From contig NC_091274.1 of assembly GCF_042100115.1 (NCBI RefSeq), forward strand, positions 2,976,001 through 3,040,000: 64,000 nucleotides of DNA, written 5' to 3'. This DNA comes from Alternaria dauci (lineage: Eukaryota; Ascomycota; Dothideomycetes; Pleosporales; Pleosporaceae). The translations under genes were made by a program, and so were the position numbers. Positions 32,989 through 44,103 of the stretch are shown piece after piece. The notes beneath the pieces are model-generated. The model made no database searches. It saw only the letters and a list, made by a program, of their open reading frames with translations, and was not told where the DNA came from. How positions within the stretch are numbered: position 1 is the stretch's first letter; each line of letters opens with the position of its first letter.

Positions 32989-33773
32989 TCAATACCGTCT
33001 TGCGACGCTAATTCCCCATTCGAGAATAGTTGCTACCCATAGCTCATTATCGGCATCCTTCGTAGTGATGAGGATAGTCGGAACCTCAAAAGGAGCTTTG
33101 GTTCCGAAAACTTCTCTTGACGACATCGATTGACAGCCAATGTCTGTCCTCCATCTCTTCGAGTAGACCAGGCACAAATCTTTCCCAACTCGATACCACA
33201 TCAGACCCGCAGCTTAGCATGGGTCGCGTAGAGAAGGGACGGGTGGAGAAGGGGTAGATGGGTGGCTCTCTCATCACTGATCTCGATCAGGATGTTGCCA
33301 AGGCCCGAGGTGTCAAGAAGCTTCCGTAAGCGTGCAGTCGCAGTGACCCAACACGAACACTAGCCATCGATTGACAAATCAGATATGATAAGCAGTGTGG
33401 GTTCGATGTCTTCAAGGGCTGCTCCCACACGGTATTGCTTGACAAAAATCTGTCCTTTCAGCGCGAACCCCAGCGTCTCTGAACGTATTCGCGATGGATT
33501 CTTTGAGCTCGTTGGATCGCCATTGTAACTCCGATCCAAGGCTTGTTGTGTGAAAGGGATGGGAGATTCACCGAGGAGATCCGACTCGGTATCGGCATGA
33601 AACGTCCATTTTTGAGGATGGGTGCGCAATGTCCATTGTAGCAGAAACAGAAGGGGCGGTAAGAGCGTGATATGTATATCGTGAGTGTTGTGTAAGTTTG
33701 AGATAGAACGATCGAAATTTCCGGAGGTAGTTGCATCCTCGTCGGTGATTGTCGAGCGTGGCTCCTGGCTCAT
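32989..33773 (-). pseudogene. Broken gene, fungal unknown family (GAALEDIEPTLLI type)
   Basis: Starts at ATG 33773 (MSQEPRSTITDED) and runs 137 codons to RVGAALEDIEPTLLIISDLSIDG, then hits TAG. Coding similarity to fungal proteins of this kind seems to continue in the same frame (WVTATARLRKLLDTSGLGNI, then LIEISDE), shifts to a second frame (REPPIYPFSTRP to EDRHWLSIDVVKRSF) and a third (KAPFEVPTILITTKDADN to ISVARRY, stop at 32989). That implies one nonsense change and two frameshifts. Introns do not explain it because the coding-like text abuts at each shift. Family function is unknown. Confidence 0.55.
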
Positions 33774-34223
33774 AGGACGCCATCTTCCTGGGCGATGATA
33801 TGCTGCTTTTATAACGATCGAATATGCGAAAATTGACTCTTTCTCTAAGATTCTGGTACTGCCGAGAGGGTTAGTTAGTTCATGATTTGGCTATACCCAT
33901 AGCAGTGTACTGAAACGGGTAGGGTGTACGTACTAGCCAGCTTCTGGTACATATATAACGTGAACATGGTTGATGACAGAGTGGTTATGGTTGACTGACG
34001 ACAACTGATGAGAGATGAGTGGAGGAAGCAGATGCAGAGACGGAGGAACGTCTTATAAACATGTCATGAGGGGGTTGCGATGACCAAATCACCTGCATAT
34101 GTGATTTCCACGGATATCGGTCGGTATGGAAGTCGCTGGTTCACGACTGGTCTATACTAGAAGGAGGCATGTGAACAATGATCCGAAAGTAGCCACCACA
34201 ACGCACACGGTCACGCTATACAA

Positions 34224-34321
34224 GGGAACAATCGAGCAATCCGCCAGGCAACTACGAGGAGAGAATTCGACCTTCCCTTACATGACAATACTCTACCTAG
34301 GCGACTAGGGGGGGTGCCCTT
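34224..34321. mobile_element. MITE-like element, copy 3
   Basis: 98 bp beginning GGGAACAATCGAGCAATCC and ending GGGGTGCCCTT. It shares the 21-bp block of copy 2 (contains ATACTCTACCTAGGCGACTA) at 34287-34307 and an internal AGGCAACTACGAGGAGAG matching AGGCAATTACAGGAGAG. The termini are more diverged than in copy 2. Confidence 0.5.
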
Positions 34322-34500
34322 GCATGGCGTGCGGTAGCGAAGATTCCGATGTTCCTGGCAAACTAGCGATTGACTCTAAGAGCAGCTGCTAGTAGTCACG
34401 AACGTGAACCTAGTCGATGGTGTTTTGATCCAGTCACCGAAAGCGCAACCATACGCTTTCAGCGTTGGCAGTAACAAGATTCGTTCTAGACAAACCTTTT

Positions 34501-34575
34501 AGCTCCTCCTCAGAAGAACTAGATGAGAAGGCGTGTTACCATCGACAGCATTAAGCATCTCCGGTACTTTCCATA
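34501..34575 (-). pseudogene. Ankyrin-repeat-like relic
   Basis: The minus strand reads VPEMLNAVDGNTPSHLVLLRRS and then a stop. DGNTPxHLxxL is the core of an ankyrin repeat. No start, flanking repeat or long frame accompanies it, so it is at best a fragment of a lost gene. Confidence 0.2.
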
Positions 34576-35474
34576 TGACTGTAGATACCGACGTATATGC
34601 GATACCCCTCGTGCTGACTACAGTCTGGTAGATGTTTTTGTCACGGCGCGCCGACTTTTCAGTTCGAACGAGCTCATTTTCTCCATATTTCCAAAGCCGA
34701 CGCTCCTATGTAGTTCGATGTCGAAAACCCACGCCGACTTGTCGTCGACGGTGATGAATGTATGGCTTTGGCTGGACTTAGTTGGCCAGTGATGCGCTAG
34801 ACACCAGGATCCATAACCCCTGTCGAAGATTCCAGAGTGTGTATCTCGAGTTTGCCAGATCTATGAATGAGTGTCCAATGTGGTTTTGGAGTCTGTGATC
34901 AACACGGAAACCTCAACGCACGATGATGGCGGCAGTCGCCTCCAACTGTATCGGAGCACACCTGCGTAGCAGGAGTGCCATTCGTGCTTCGCAGTGCAGC
35001 TGGCGACCGAGGATGATTGGCTGCTTCATCAAGGTTGTGCGCACATGCATATGTCCTAAGTCGTTGCCGTGTAGGTGTTGCTCAAATACTCGGGTACTGA
35101 TTAGGGTTGTGAATGAAGATGCCAGTCAACGTGCAGAGGTATGGTGTGGCAGGAGTGGCGGGCATCGACGTCAAGACCACCAATTAGCGCGACACGCTAA
35201 ATCGCGCGGCGTCCGGAGATCTCAAAGCTGGCGGGGATACTCAACATGTGATGCGAAGTGGAAGCAGGGACTTATCTTGAACCTGTCACAACGGGAAAAA
35301 AGTACATCTGACTTGTAGCCGTAAGTCTTCCTCACTTTATGCTCAGGGCCTGGTTCTAGTGTCTGGCTTCGATCAGGTTTGTGGTCGGCTGTCACGTGAC
35401 CAACCTCGACAGGCTCCCTTCTATAGATGGGTCCTCACTACTATCTCATGTATCCAGATTGATACCTCAGAAGC

Positions 35475-38400
35475 TCATTTGAGTAAGGACCGGAAGTACT
35501 AAGCGTGGATCAGTGGTGTATCTGCTTCTCTGGACTTGCACGACTTACCCGCAGCCGATCAAGACTACGTTCCGATTCTGCATGTGACTCAGTTGATAGC
35601 AACAGCTCCGCAAGGTCCCTTTTTCGTTGCTGCGTTTCAAGGACCCTCTGCTTCATATTAGCAAGTAGCCTCAATGACTTCGAAATTGCTCACGTACCTC
35701 TTCGAAAGTGTCAGCCATGACAAAACGAATCGTGGTCACTTCTTTTGTTTGACCCATACGATGCACGCGTGCCAGTGCTTGCTCTTCAACCGTAGGGTTC
35801 CATTGAGGCTCCATGATGTAAGCACGTGTTGCTGCAGTGATGTTAAGCCCGACCGCAGCACACGAAATGGTCATAAGGATAACAGAGATACTTGGGTCGC
35901 GACGGAAGTTGTTCAGTGCTGCAGACCGGTTGGTAGGCGTTGTGTTACCATCGTAGCGTGTAAAGGTGATTGAAGCCCGCGATAGTCCTCTCTCAATAAG
36001 ATTGAGTGTCGATGACCAGAATGTGAAGACGATGCTACATGGTATGTCAGCAAGTGATATGGATGAAGGCCAGTCTGCTGCAGCACACCGGTTTGAGACG
36101 TTTGACGAAGACAAATTACCTTTTCGTATCCGGCTTTTGCTTGAGCAGATCAGCAACGAGCGCGTTGACCTTGGTAGGTAAGACATCTTCGTTGTCGGAA
36201 GGCCCTTCAGCAGGAGATGAGGCTCCTGAGTCCATCGCACCAGGCGTATGTGTGACAATAGCAGCGGGACATCTACGCGTGCAACTACAGCGTGTGAATG
36301 GATTACGCTCCACGCATGTCTCACAGGCGATGCTGGAGCAGGAGAACAGCCAAAGTCGGGCCACATGAAGGTTTGCACCGAAGCTGTTATCGTATCGTGT
36401 ACCGTCCTGTCTTTCGCCGCAACTGTTGCAAGATATTTCCTTTGTCGCCGTCATTGCGTTCATAGCTCTCTGTGCTACTCGTGTGCTCCATGCGGTGTCA
36501 TCGACCAATACAAATGGATTTGGTCGTCTGCGGTAGGTGCCAAGATTGCAGATCAGACGAAGCTCGTTGATCTGTTGTATGATACTGGTGACGTTGAACG
36601 CTGTGTTGGAATTTGCACCTAGTACCGCATCTATCGATCTCGCTACGGTGTTCTCTGCTGTTGCGTAATGATGTCGCTCATCTTCGCTGAGTTGCAGCGT
36701 ATGTCTCAGGTCGGTCCTTTCCGGCAATTGAACGGATCCCTTGCTGCGTCGCAGGAGGATACACTGGAGAAGGCGCTTCAGCCGAGAGATAGCAGTGTTG
36801 TTGTCACCAGCCTTCCAGGGGTCGATGATATCTTTGTTGAACGTCTCTCGATCGTCGTAAGGATGAACGCGTAGAAACTGGCACAACGTCGCCACGTCTC
36901 CGAGCCTATTTTGCAGCGGCGTCCCTGTCACAGCCCAACGCGCCTGGGCCTCGAGACTGCATATAGCTTTGCATGTATTGCTTTGGTGATTGCTGATGTA
37001 GTGCGCTGGGATTCTTAGTGGCAACCCCTTTAGCCTGCTCAGGTGCTTTTTCACGTACCCTCATCTAGAATGATGCGCCGCCAATTGATCGCAAAAAGAG
37101 GTGACGCTGCTGAAGATGATTGTTCCCTCCACTCCGTCTCCACTGTTTGATACGTCGTCAAGACCAGACGGTGAGAACGAGCTTCATCAATAGTAGTTAT
37201 CCGGCTGAGGCCATGGTGTCGCCTGATCCTCAGTACAGTCACGTCGTGTGAATGTCTAAAACATCAGCTATTAGTCCTTCTCGTTTGGATTTGACTTACT
37301 GGTGTAGTTGTTCTTCCCAGGTTTGTAAAACTTCTGCTGTTAGTATACTTGAGGTCATGACGAATACCGCGATGGCTTACGAGAAGGTGGGACAATAAGC
37401 AATGTCGCGTCGATATCACGATGAGTTGTAAATGTTGGCTTGATCAACGTATCCCCCTCGTCCAGTGAGTCAATGCCATGTGTGAGCAACGCAATCATGC
37501 TGAGAGACTTTCCTAGCCCCATCGTGTCCGCCAGGATGCCGCCCCTGAACGAACTCGGCTCATCTGCTTGCACATCACCAGTGATATTGTTGCGATATCT
37601 GTTCGCATACTGTCAGCCTAAACCCGCTATACCAGGCGATTGCACTTACAAAGCACATGTGTCGCGTGTGAGCTTCGTCCACACATCGCAGATTCCATCT
37701 TCGAGATCCCATCCCATTTCCCGCTTGACCATGAAAGACAGGGCTTGCCGCTGGTGCCTAATTTAAATCAACAAGATTGGTGTACAAGGTGAGGCCACAA
37801 CTTACAGCAACAGTTCAGTCTTTAACCAGCGGGGTGTGTCCAGTTCACTGAGTACTCTTGGGGCGCTGAGAATATCTAGTGCATCTGCGATATGTAGTTG
37901 TGTCACGACTACGTCAGCACTGGCTTTCCGTAGCTCGAAGGTTGTACAGTCAGCACCCTGATCTGATGAGAGGCGGTGAGGGTTGCAGTATGGTACGTCT
38001 CGGTCACAACCTAGAGGATCCTGCAAATATATCTCACAGTCCTGACAAAAGGTACCGATATCCTCAGAGAGCCATCGAGGGCCATACAAGATAGCAGAAA
38101 CTGGCGTTAGACTCCCTTTCAGACGAGGATGCTTTGCGGGCATCAGAACTAACTGCAAATCGACGAGAGGATCTTCACAAATAGCACGAAGTATTTCCGC
38201 ACTTCTGTCATCAAACCGCCCGACCCAAGACCCATCATACGTTACTTGGTCGGGTGGTAAAAAGGCCAAAGACGCGCAGCCAATGGAGGAATCCGAGACG
38301 TGAGACTGAACCTTGGCTTGCAAATCCTTGATCTATCCCAAAGTCAGTGGCGGAGAACACCAAGAATTAAGATTTGACTTACCATACCAAAGCATACAGC

Positions 38401-38841
38401 TATACCCTTCTCGCTACTGGCAACAGAGACATCTGGCGGGGGTGCGGCAACGATTTCTGTATTAGATATTGCTGATGGAGACCAGTTCGGCCGCGTATCT
38501 CGATAAAGCAAATGCTCATGATTTACCGAGTAACTTGGTGACAATGCCTCTGTGGTGCGTGCCGATGATTGAGGTAACGTTGATGCATGCAAAGAAGTGT
38601 GCTGGTATTGCCAACTGAACGAGTTATCGTGGGTTCCGATTGGTAATTCTCCCGAAAGGCCAAATTGTTCATATTGGAACGAGACGCTGTTTGATATCGA
38701 TGCTAGAGGTCCCGAGGCTCCTGTTGAGCCACATCCATACGGATCATGCCGATATTGATGGCCTTCGATTTGAGGAACGGAGGATTCGTTTTGAAGCCGA
38801 CGTCGTTTTGAAGCCCGTCGTCCAAAGTCATTGTGAGACAT
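35475..38841 (-). CDS. SNF2-family helicase-like ATPase with embedded RING-like zinc cluster (RAD5/RAD16/HLTF type)
   Basis: Ten exons: 38383-38841, 37806-38332, 37650-37757, 37381-37598, 37300-37333, 37059-37255, 36120-37005, 35698-36034, 35549-35647 and 35475-35498; 962 aa. Motif I is GILADTMGLGKS (about 385-396). DEAH (RIILDEAHYI, about 509-518) is created by splicing. Motif III is WAVTGTPLQNR (about 538-547). A Cys cluster at about 707-760 (CNSC, then CSSIACETC and CSC) sits between the ATPase lobes like a RING. Motif VI is LARVHRMGQ. It ends RLRYFRSLLK. RAD5/HLTF-type enzymes remodel stalled forks and ubiquitinate PCNA; no HIRAN domain is evident, and the N-terminal 150 residues are disordered. 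Divergent from the NLR gene. Confidence 0.88.
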
Positions 38842-39279
38842 GGTGTGTCATCTAAATTTGTGGGCTGTCCTATCGTGGTCTGCTGTGTTTGACCTAGGCG
38901 GTACCGCTGTGTGTTCGGATAGGTAAGATGCGGCTGACTAGATTCAGATCTAAATGCGCATTATGCGACAAGACTGATGATGAAGCGAGGGTACCACTTG
39001 AAGATTCTGCATGGCTGTAGGAAGCAAAAGTCGATGTGACGGAGAAGGCTGAGTGTGGCCAATGTGGCGGCTGTGCTGGCACTTGCAGCACGCATCAGCT
39101 GCGCACGATGCGCAGCGGCTCTGCCTTGCGAGTCGCCGGGAAATCTGCCTAAAATCATATGAACAGCGTCTTTGAGATTTCACAAAGCTGTATACCGTTG
39201 CGAACTCTTCTTGTGAATACTTGACCACAATTCCTTACTCCACTGTCAGTGTGTCCACGTAACTTAGCTGGCGCGATCA
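38842..39279. promoter_or_regulatory. Shared upstream region of SNF2 and NLR genes
   Basis: 438 bp between the two divergent ATGs. It contains a perfect 8-bp inverted repeat with 3-bp spacer at 39098-39116. Both transcripts must start in this interval unless upstream exons exist. Confidence 0.5.
39098..39116. promoter_or_regulatory. Perfect inverted repeat, possible dimer-binding site
   Basis: GCTGCGCA-CGA-TGCGCAGC: two perfect 8-bp arms around CGA, about 165 bp upstream of the NLR start and 257 bp upstream of the SNF2 start. The shape suits a dimeric regulator or a cruciform; the binding protein is unknown. Confidence 0.35.
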
Positions 39280-42200
39280 ATGGCCGGAACGCATTCCGGC
39301 GGGGCACCGAAACCTTGCGCTCCCACCTCCACGGCGCCCTTGACACTTACACCCCAAGCGCGCAGAACATTCCAAGAAAGCTTCGACAGTTTTGAAAAGA
39401 CGGTACAGCGGTACTCACGCACGGATGATCGTGATTTTAGCAATACCACATTGCGCGATGTGCGTGATGCCGCGACACAGGTTGAGCGACAGCTTGCTGC
39501 GCGACAGTGCATGCGGAACATGAAACGCTTGGAGCCGTTTCTGAATGGCCTTGAGGCGTACTCCAAAGTAATTGAGGTGCTGTGCAATGGCACACCTTTT
39601 TTGAGCTGGATATGGGTGAGTTGTGAAACCACGCTTTTCGACAACGATCGTGCTGACATCTGATCACTGAAGGCACCCATCAAGTTGATGATGCAGGTCA
39701 GAGCCTCTCATAGTCCACACTTGCGACGTCACTTACAAAGTTTCAGCTTGCTACGGACCATATCGGCGCCTTCGAGAAGCTGTTAGCAGCATACAGTCAG
39801 ATCGCAGCGATGCTGCCTCGATTTGATCGGCTAGCAACCGCTTTACAAGACAAGCCAGACTTCCAGCAAGCACTTGCAGTCGTCTACAGTGATATCCTTA
39901 CGTTCCATGAGCATGCATATAAGCTCTTCAGGCGAAATGGTAATTCCTTTGTTTGTTGTGCACGCATTCTACATTTCTGACTATCTTCAGGCTGGATCTG
40001 TTTCTTCAAGTCGTCTTGGGGCCAATTCGGAAGCAGGTTTAATTGCATACTGGATAGTCTCGCAAAGCACGCCACATTGATCGACCAAGAGGCAAATGCA
40101 TACCTTGTCTCAGAGACCATGCAGTGGCGCAGAGAAGCACTTCAAAGTGTAGCAAAAACGGAGAAAGATCGGTCGATGGCGCAGCTTACAGGAGTGCTTT
40201 CCTGGCTGGGTCTTGAGACCGTTCCCCATTGCGGTCAGGCTTACCAAGATAACCTGCTTCATAGACTCATCAATGACTGCTGCGAGGGTACGACTGACTG
40301 GATCTTGAGACACCAACGCATGAGGCAGTGGCTTCAAAACGGACGGGGCGGTCCAATCTTATGGCTGAAAGGCAAGCCTGGATCTGGTCAGTTGCGTTGT
40401 GGAACCTGGGTATGTCTGCTTGAGCGGAACTGACAACGGGTCTAGGAAAAAGTACACTATGCGCGAAGATAGTGCATTTTCTTCGTGCACCTCGACAGTC
40501 AACAGTTCTGTTCTGCTTTTACAGCTACATCGTCAGCAGCACGTATCCTGACCCTGTCGTCTTTATCCTCGCTACCTTGGTTTCCCAAATCCTTCGGCAA
40601 CGCAACGATCTTGCTACTTACGTGTATGAGGAATTCGTTGCTGAGAGTCGTCCACTCTCTATTCAGAACCTTCAAGAACTCCTTTCGAATCTGCTTCCGC
40701 AGCTAGTCATGCCACGAATCCTGATCGATGGCATCGACGAATGCATCAGATACGATATGCATGGGAAACCATCCGATCTCACGCCTGTCAAAGATGCTTT
40801 GGCTTCGATACTACAACTCGAGAGCCCAACGCAAGCTTGTGCACCGATGAAGATTCTCATTGTCAGTCGAGACATTCTGGAGGTAGTGGGAAAGTTGTCG
40901 AAAAGACCAACAGTAGCACTGGACCAAGAAAGCGATGCGTTGACAGCTGATATAACTCGCTTCGCTACCAAGAGCCTGGAAACCATCCGGGAGAGATTTG
41001 AGAACCTTGATGGTGTCGACGATGTTCTCCAAGAGGTCAAGAAAAATGTAGTGTCGAGGTCCCAGGGTACGTCAATATCTCAGTTCTTGAAACATCGCAT
41101 CACGTGTACAAGCGCATTACACCCAATGACGCATTCTGCATGCGAACAAGTCAGATCATATCTTGATGGCCATACTTCTAGCGAGGAACTAATTATCTCT
41201 AGGAATGTTCCTCTGGGTGCGATTAGTGCTGGCACAACTGGAAATCGATGCATACAACCTTGATGACTTGGAAAATGCGGTGGCCAACATGCCGCATAGC
41301 CTGCATGACTTGTAAGTGGCTATCTGTACATCAACTAAGGCTTTGTACTGATCATGCGCAGCTACGCCCGCATCGTACACAGAATCATGCTCTACTCCCC
41401 CCAATCGCGAGAGCGAACCATCAGCATACTGAAGTGGATGCTATGTTCGAGACGGCCGCTGAGGGTCACAGAACTCCAGGACGCTATCGTGTTTGCTTCA
41501 GGGAACGTCTCGTTATCGGAAAGATCAAAACTTCCCGGAAGCATTGTCGACCTCTGCAAACCTCTAATACAAACAGATGATAACGGGCAAATCTCTTTTG
41601 TTCATTTCACGGTTCAAGAGTGAGTTATGCTAGATGGCGCTATAAGCAATAGCTAATCATTTCAAGGTACCTCACGAAAAGCGGTTTCATCTCGCTGCGG
41701 GATGCAGAGAGTTGCGCTACCATTACTTGTTTGAACTACTTGACTTTCAGTCTCGGTCTGTCGAGTTCAAACATACCAGCCGTGCAAAAAGCAGTTGATG
41801 TTGGCAAATGTCTATATACTCTCCAGCCATATACTCACGAGCATTGGCTTGACCATCTCCTTGCCTTCGCAACAGAAGTCTCGCAGGAAAGAGATCAACT
41901 GTTGGAGACTTACTTGGCAAGCTTCTTCTTCATCTACTCCAACCAGTATACGCAATGCTTAGACCCGGCAGACGACATACAACCAGACATTGTGGCTGCG
42001 CAAACTCTCGAGCCTCGTTTGAAGTATCTCGAGCGCTATAGAAATTACCATAAACTCCTTTGTGTCTATGTAAATTACAGGCATGCCAGAAAGTTACACT
42101 TCGAGCAGCCTGCTGACTACAGTAAGCCTTGCCTGTGGAAGAACCACGAGATGGCTAACATGTGCTTTCCAGACAAACCTCCAGACCCCACTCCTCTCAG

Positions 42201-43474
42201 CGTCGTTCAGCTCGAATACGCTACGCAAGTCGATTATCTGCTCTCAGCAGCTGCGGTTCCAGGGCTTACACCAGAACAACTCACTACGTTCAAATCATGC
42301 AATCGTCCATACGCCTTTGTGTGTCGCTTCCCTGGGTGTTTGGGTATGTTGGCGGGGTTTTCGACTCATGAACTTCGTACACAGCACGAAATTACGCACA
42401 AGCCGGCTCTCTTCTGCACGCAATCCGGATGCAAGTACAGTCTTCCTTTTGCTTCTCGACATAGCTTGGAAAGACACATGCGAGACTTCCACACCTCAAA
42501 GTCAAGAAACATACCTAAGAGCATCCGACGTCGTCAAGCGATGCTTTTACAGGAAGGAAATGGCTACTCTCGGACGCCAAATCCTCCAGAAGGCGTTGAT
42601 CTGCAACCTCAGACTCTTGATCAGTGCACAGATCTTTTAAGCCCGATCGAAACAGGACGGACCGCTGCAACAGTCGATCATTTCATCCAGTACTATCGTT
42701 TACAGCAGCAGAACGGTAAGAGTCCAGATGGCTGGCAGCAAGGCACATCGCCTGAAGAGCGTGGCCAGCTAGCTTCCGCTATCTACAACATGTACCACCA
42801 GTCGGCGCCTGGGAGAAAAGAAGGCGACCACATTAACATCGCGATTTCATACGAGTCAGCCGTAAGTCATGACTCTGCGGTATGCATGTGCGGCACACAC
42901 TGACTTCGTGCCTCCAACCCCACAGGTGTTTTTATCTTCAAAATCAAAGAACACGTACCTTGACGAGATTCAACAGACGATGTATCTACAGCAACGAGCA
43001 CTGCAACGAGCGCACCAAGTAATGAAACAAGAGCTACAAGAAGCACCGTGGCACCCATATAGTCTACAGACATTGCGGCAAGAAGCACAGGAAAACACGC
43101 CAGTTGAAGTACCAGTCACAACACCCCTCATTCCGGGATATGAGAGTAATCAGATACGCCTCAAAGTATGGGAGTTCAAAAATGATAAGTGGTTTAATAG
43201 AGGCACTGGGTTCTACAAGCAACAAGTACTGGGTCGGGAAGAAACGAGATTAGTGGTTATAAGTGAGGATGACCAACCGCGACGACTGTTCGACATGCGC
43301 ATCTCCAAAGATGTCGTATATGTGAAACAAGGGGATACTTTCATTTCATGGACCGAGAAAAATAGCACTGAGATGGCCCTGAGCTTCGGGAACCCAGAGG
43401 GCTGCGTTAGTGTGTTGGCCTTCATATTCTTTATCCAACGGCGCTTTCAAGATGGGCAAATACTCCATGTATGA
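39280..43474 (+). CDS. NLR-type STAND NTPase: DUF7708-like, NACHT, two C2H2 fingers, PP4R3-like PH domain
   Basis: Nine exons: 39280-39615, 39673-39696, 39747-39939, 39991-40386, 40446-41066, 41203-41311, 41362-41619, 41667-42861 and 42926-43474; 1226 aa. Residues about 80-200 form an all-helical DUF7708-like N-domain (LSWIWAPIKLMMQ, DILTFHEHAYKLFRR). NACHT has Walker A GKPGSGKST (about 311-319) and Walker B RILIDGIDEC (about 407-416), then GMFLWVRLVL and a winged-helix-like segment. Two C2H2-type fingers lie at about 862-888 and 895-921. The end (about 1121-1222) reads RLKVWEF, WFNRGTG, YVKQGDTFISWTE, ALSFGNPEGC, which matches the PH/EVH1-like N-domain of PP4R3/SMEK/Psy2. NACHT proteins act as signal-triggered switches in fungal non-self recognition; the end domain would be sensor or decoy (inference). 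Confidence 0.85.
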
Positions 43475-44103
43475 AGACGAGCGGCTCAATATCGATAGTT
43501 TTGTTATAGGAATGGCTAGATATGAGCGTTTCATCCTAGTACGTTCTCGCACGCATGTATTATTACTATCTGCTACTGTGTCTTGGACGACTAACACAGG
43601 GCCGTTTGGGGCTGAGACCTACCTCTATTTTGCTTTCACAATGTACTTGGTATCTAAAGTCCTTTCAAGCATGGCCCTATATCATTCTCTTACAAAACGG
43701 AAGATACAAAGGCTGGCGTAAACTAAACGTCAACGCCGTCCAGAAGCAACAAGGCAGCGAGATCAGACTTAAAGGAAGCCAAGAATAGAACGTCAATTTC
43801 TTTAGAACCATTCTGATAATGACAATGCAGGCGCAATACCGCCACCATCACTGCGGCCGTCTTCACCCCTGATGTTTTGGGAGTTTCCGACAGAAAGGCA
43901 ATGCACGTCTAGCACACTTCATCATCCCATGGTATTGCGGTGACGCATCAGCTTAAGCTAATTTCAACTTCCACAATTCTCAACATTCTAAACAAACAGG
44001 TTCTCTCAAATAAGAGAATTCGCAAGTAAAAGAATGCACATCTAGCATTTCACGCAACTACAAAAAAACCACTCATATCCAGCACTCCACCTTCCACACA
44101 CCC
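43475..44103. other. Intergenic region, possible NLR 3' exon
   Basis: About 630 bp. A plus-strand frame from about 43601 to 43788 ends YIILLQNGRYKGWRKLNVN and on to KGSQE, and could be a further exon of the NLR gene after a GTACGT...ACACAG intron, but the join would need another frame change. The rest is A/T- and C-rich 3' flank shared with the converging gene. Confidence 0.35.

Larger units (their letters stand above)
33774..35474. other. Decayed intergenic region
   Basis: 1.7 kb with the third MITE-like copy (34224-34321) and fragments that read like protein on the minus strand but lack an intact frame, including an ankyrin-like piece near 34501-34575. No intact gene. Confidence 0.4.
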
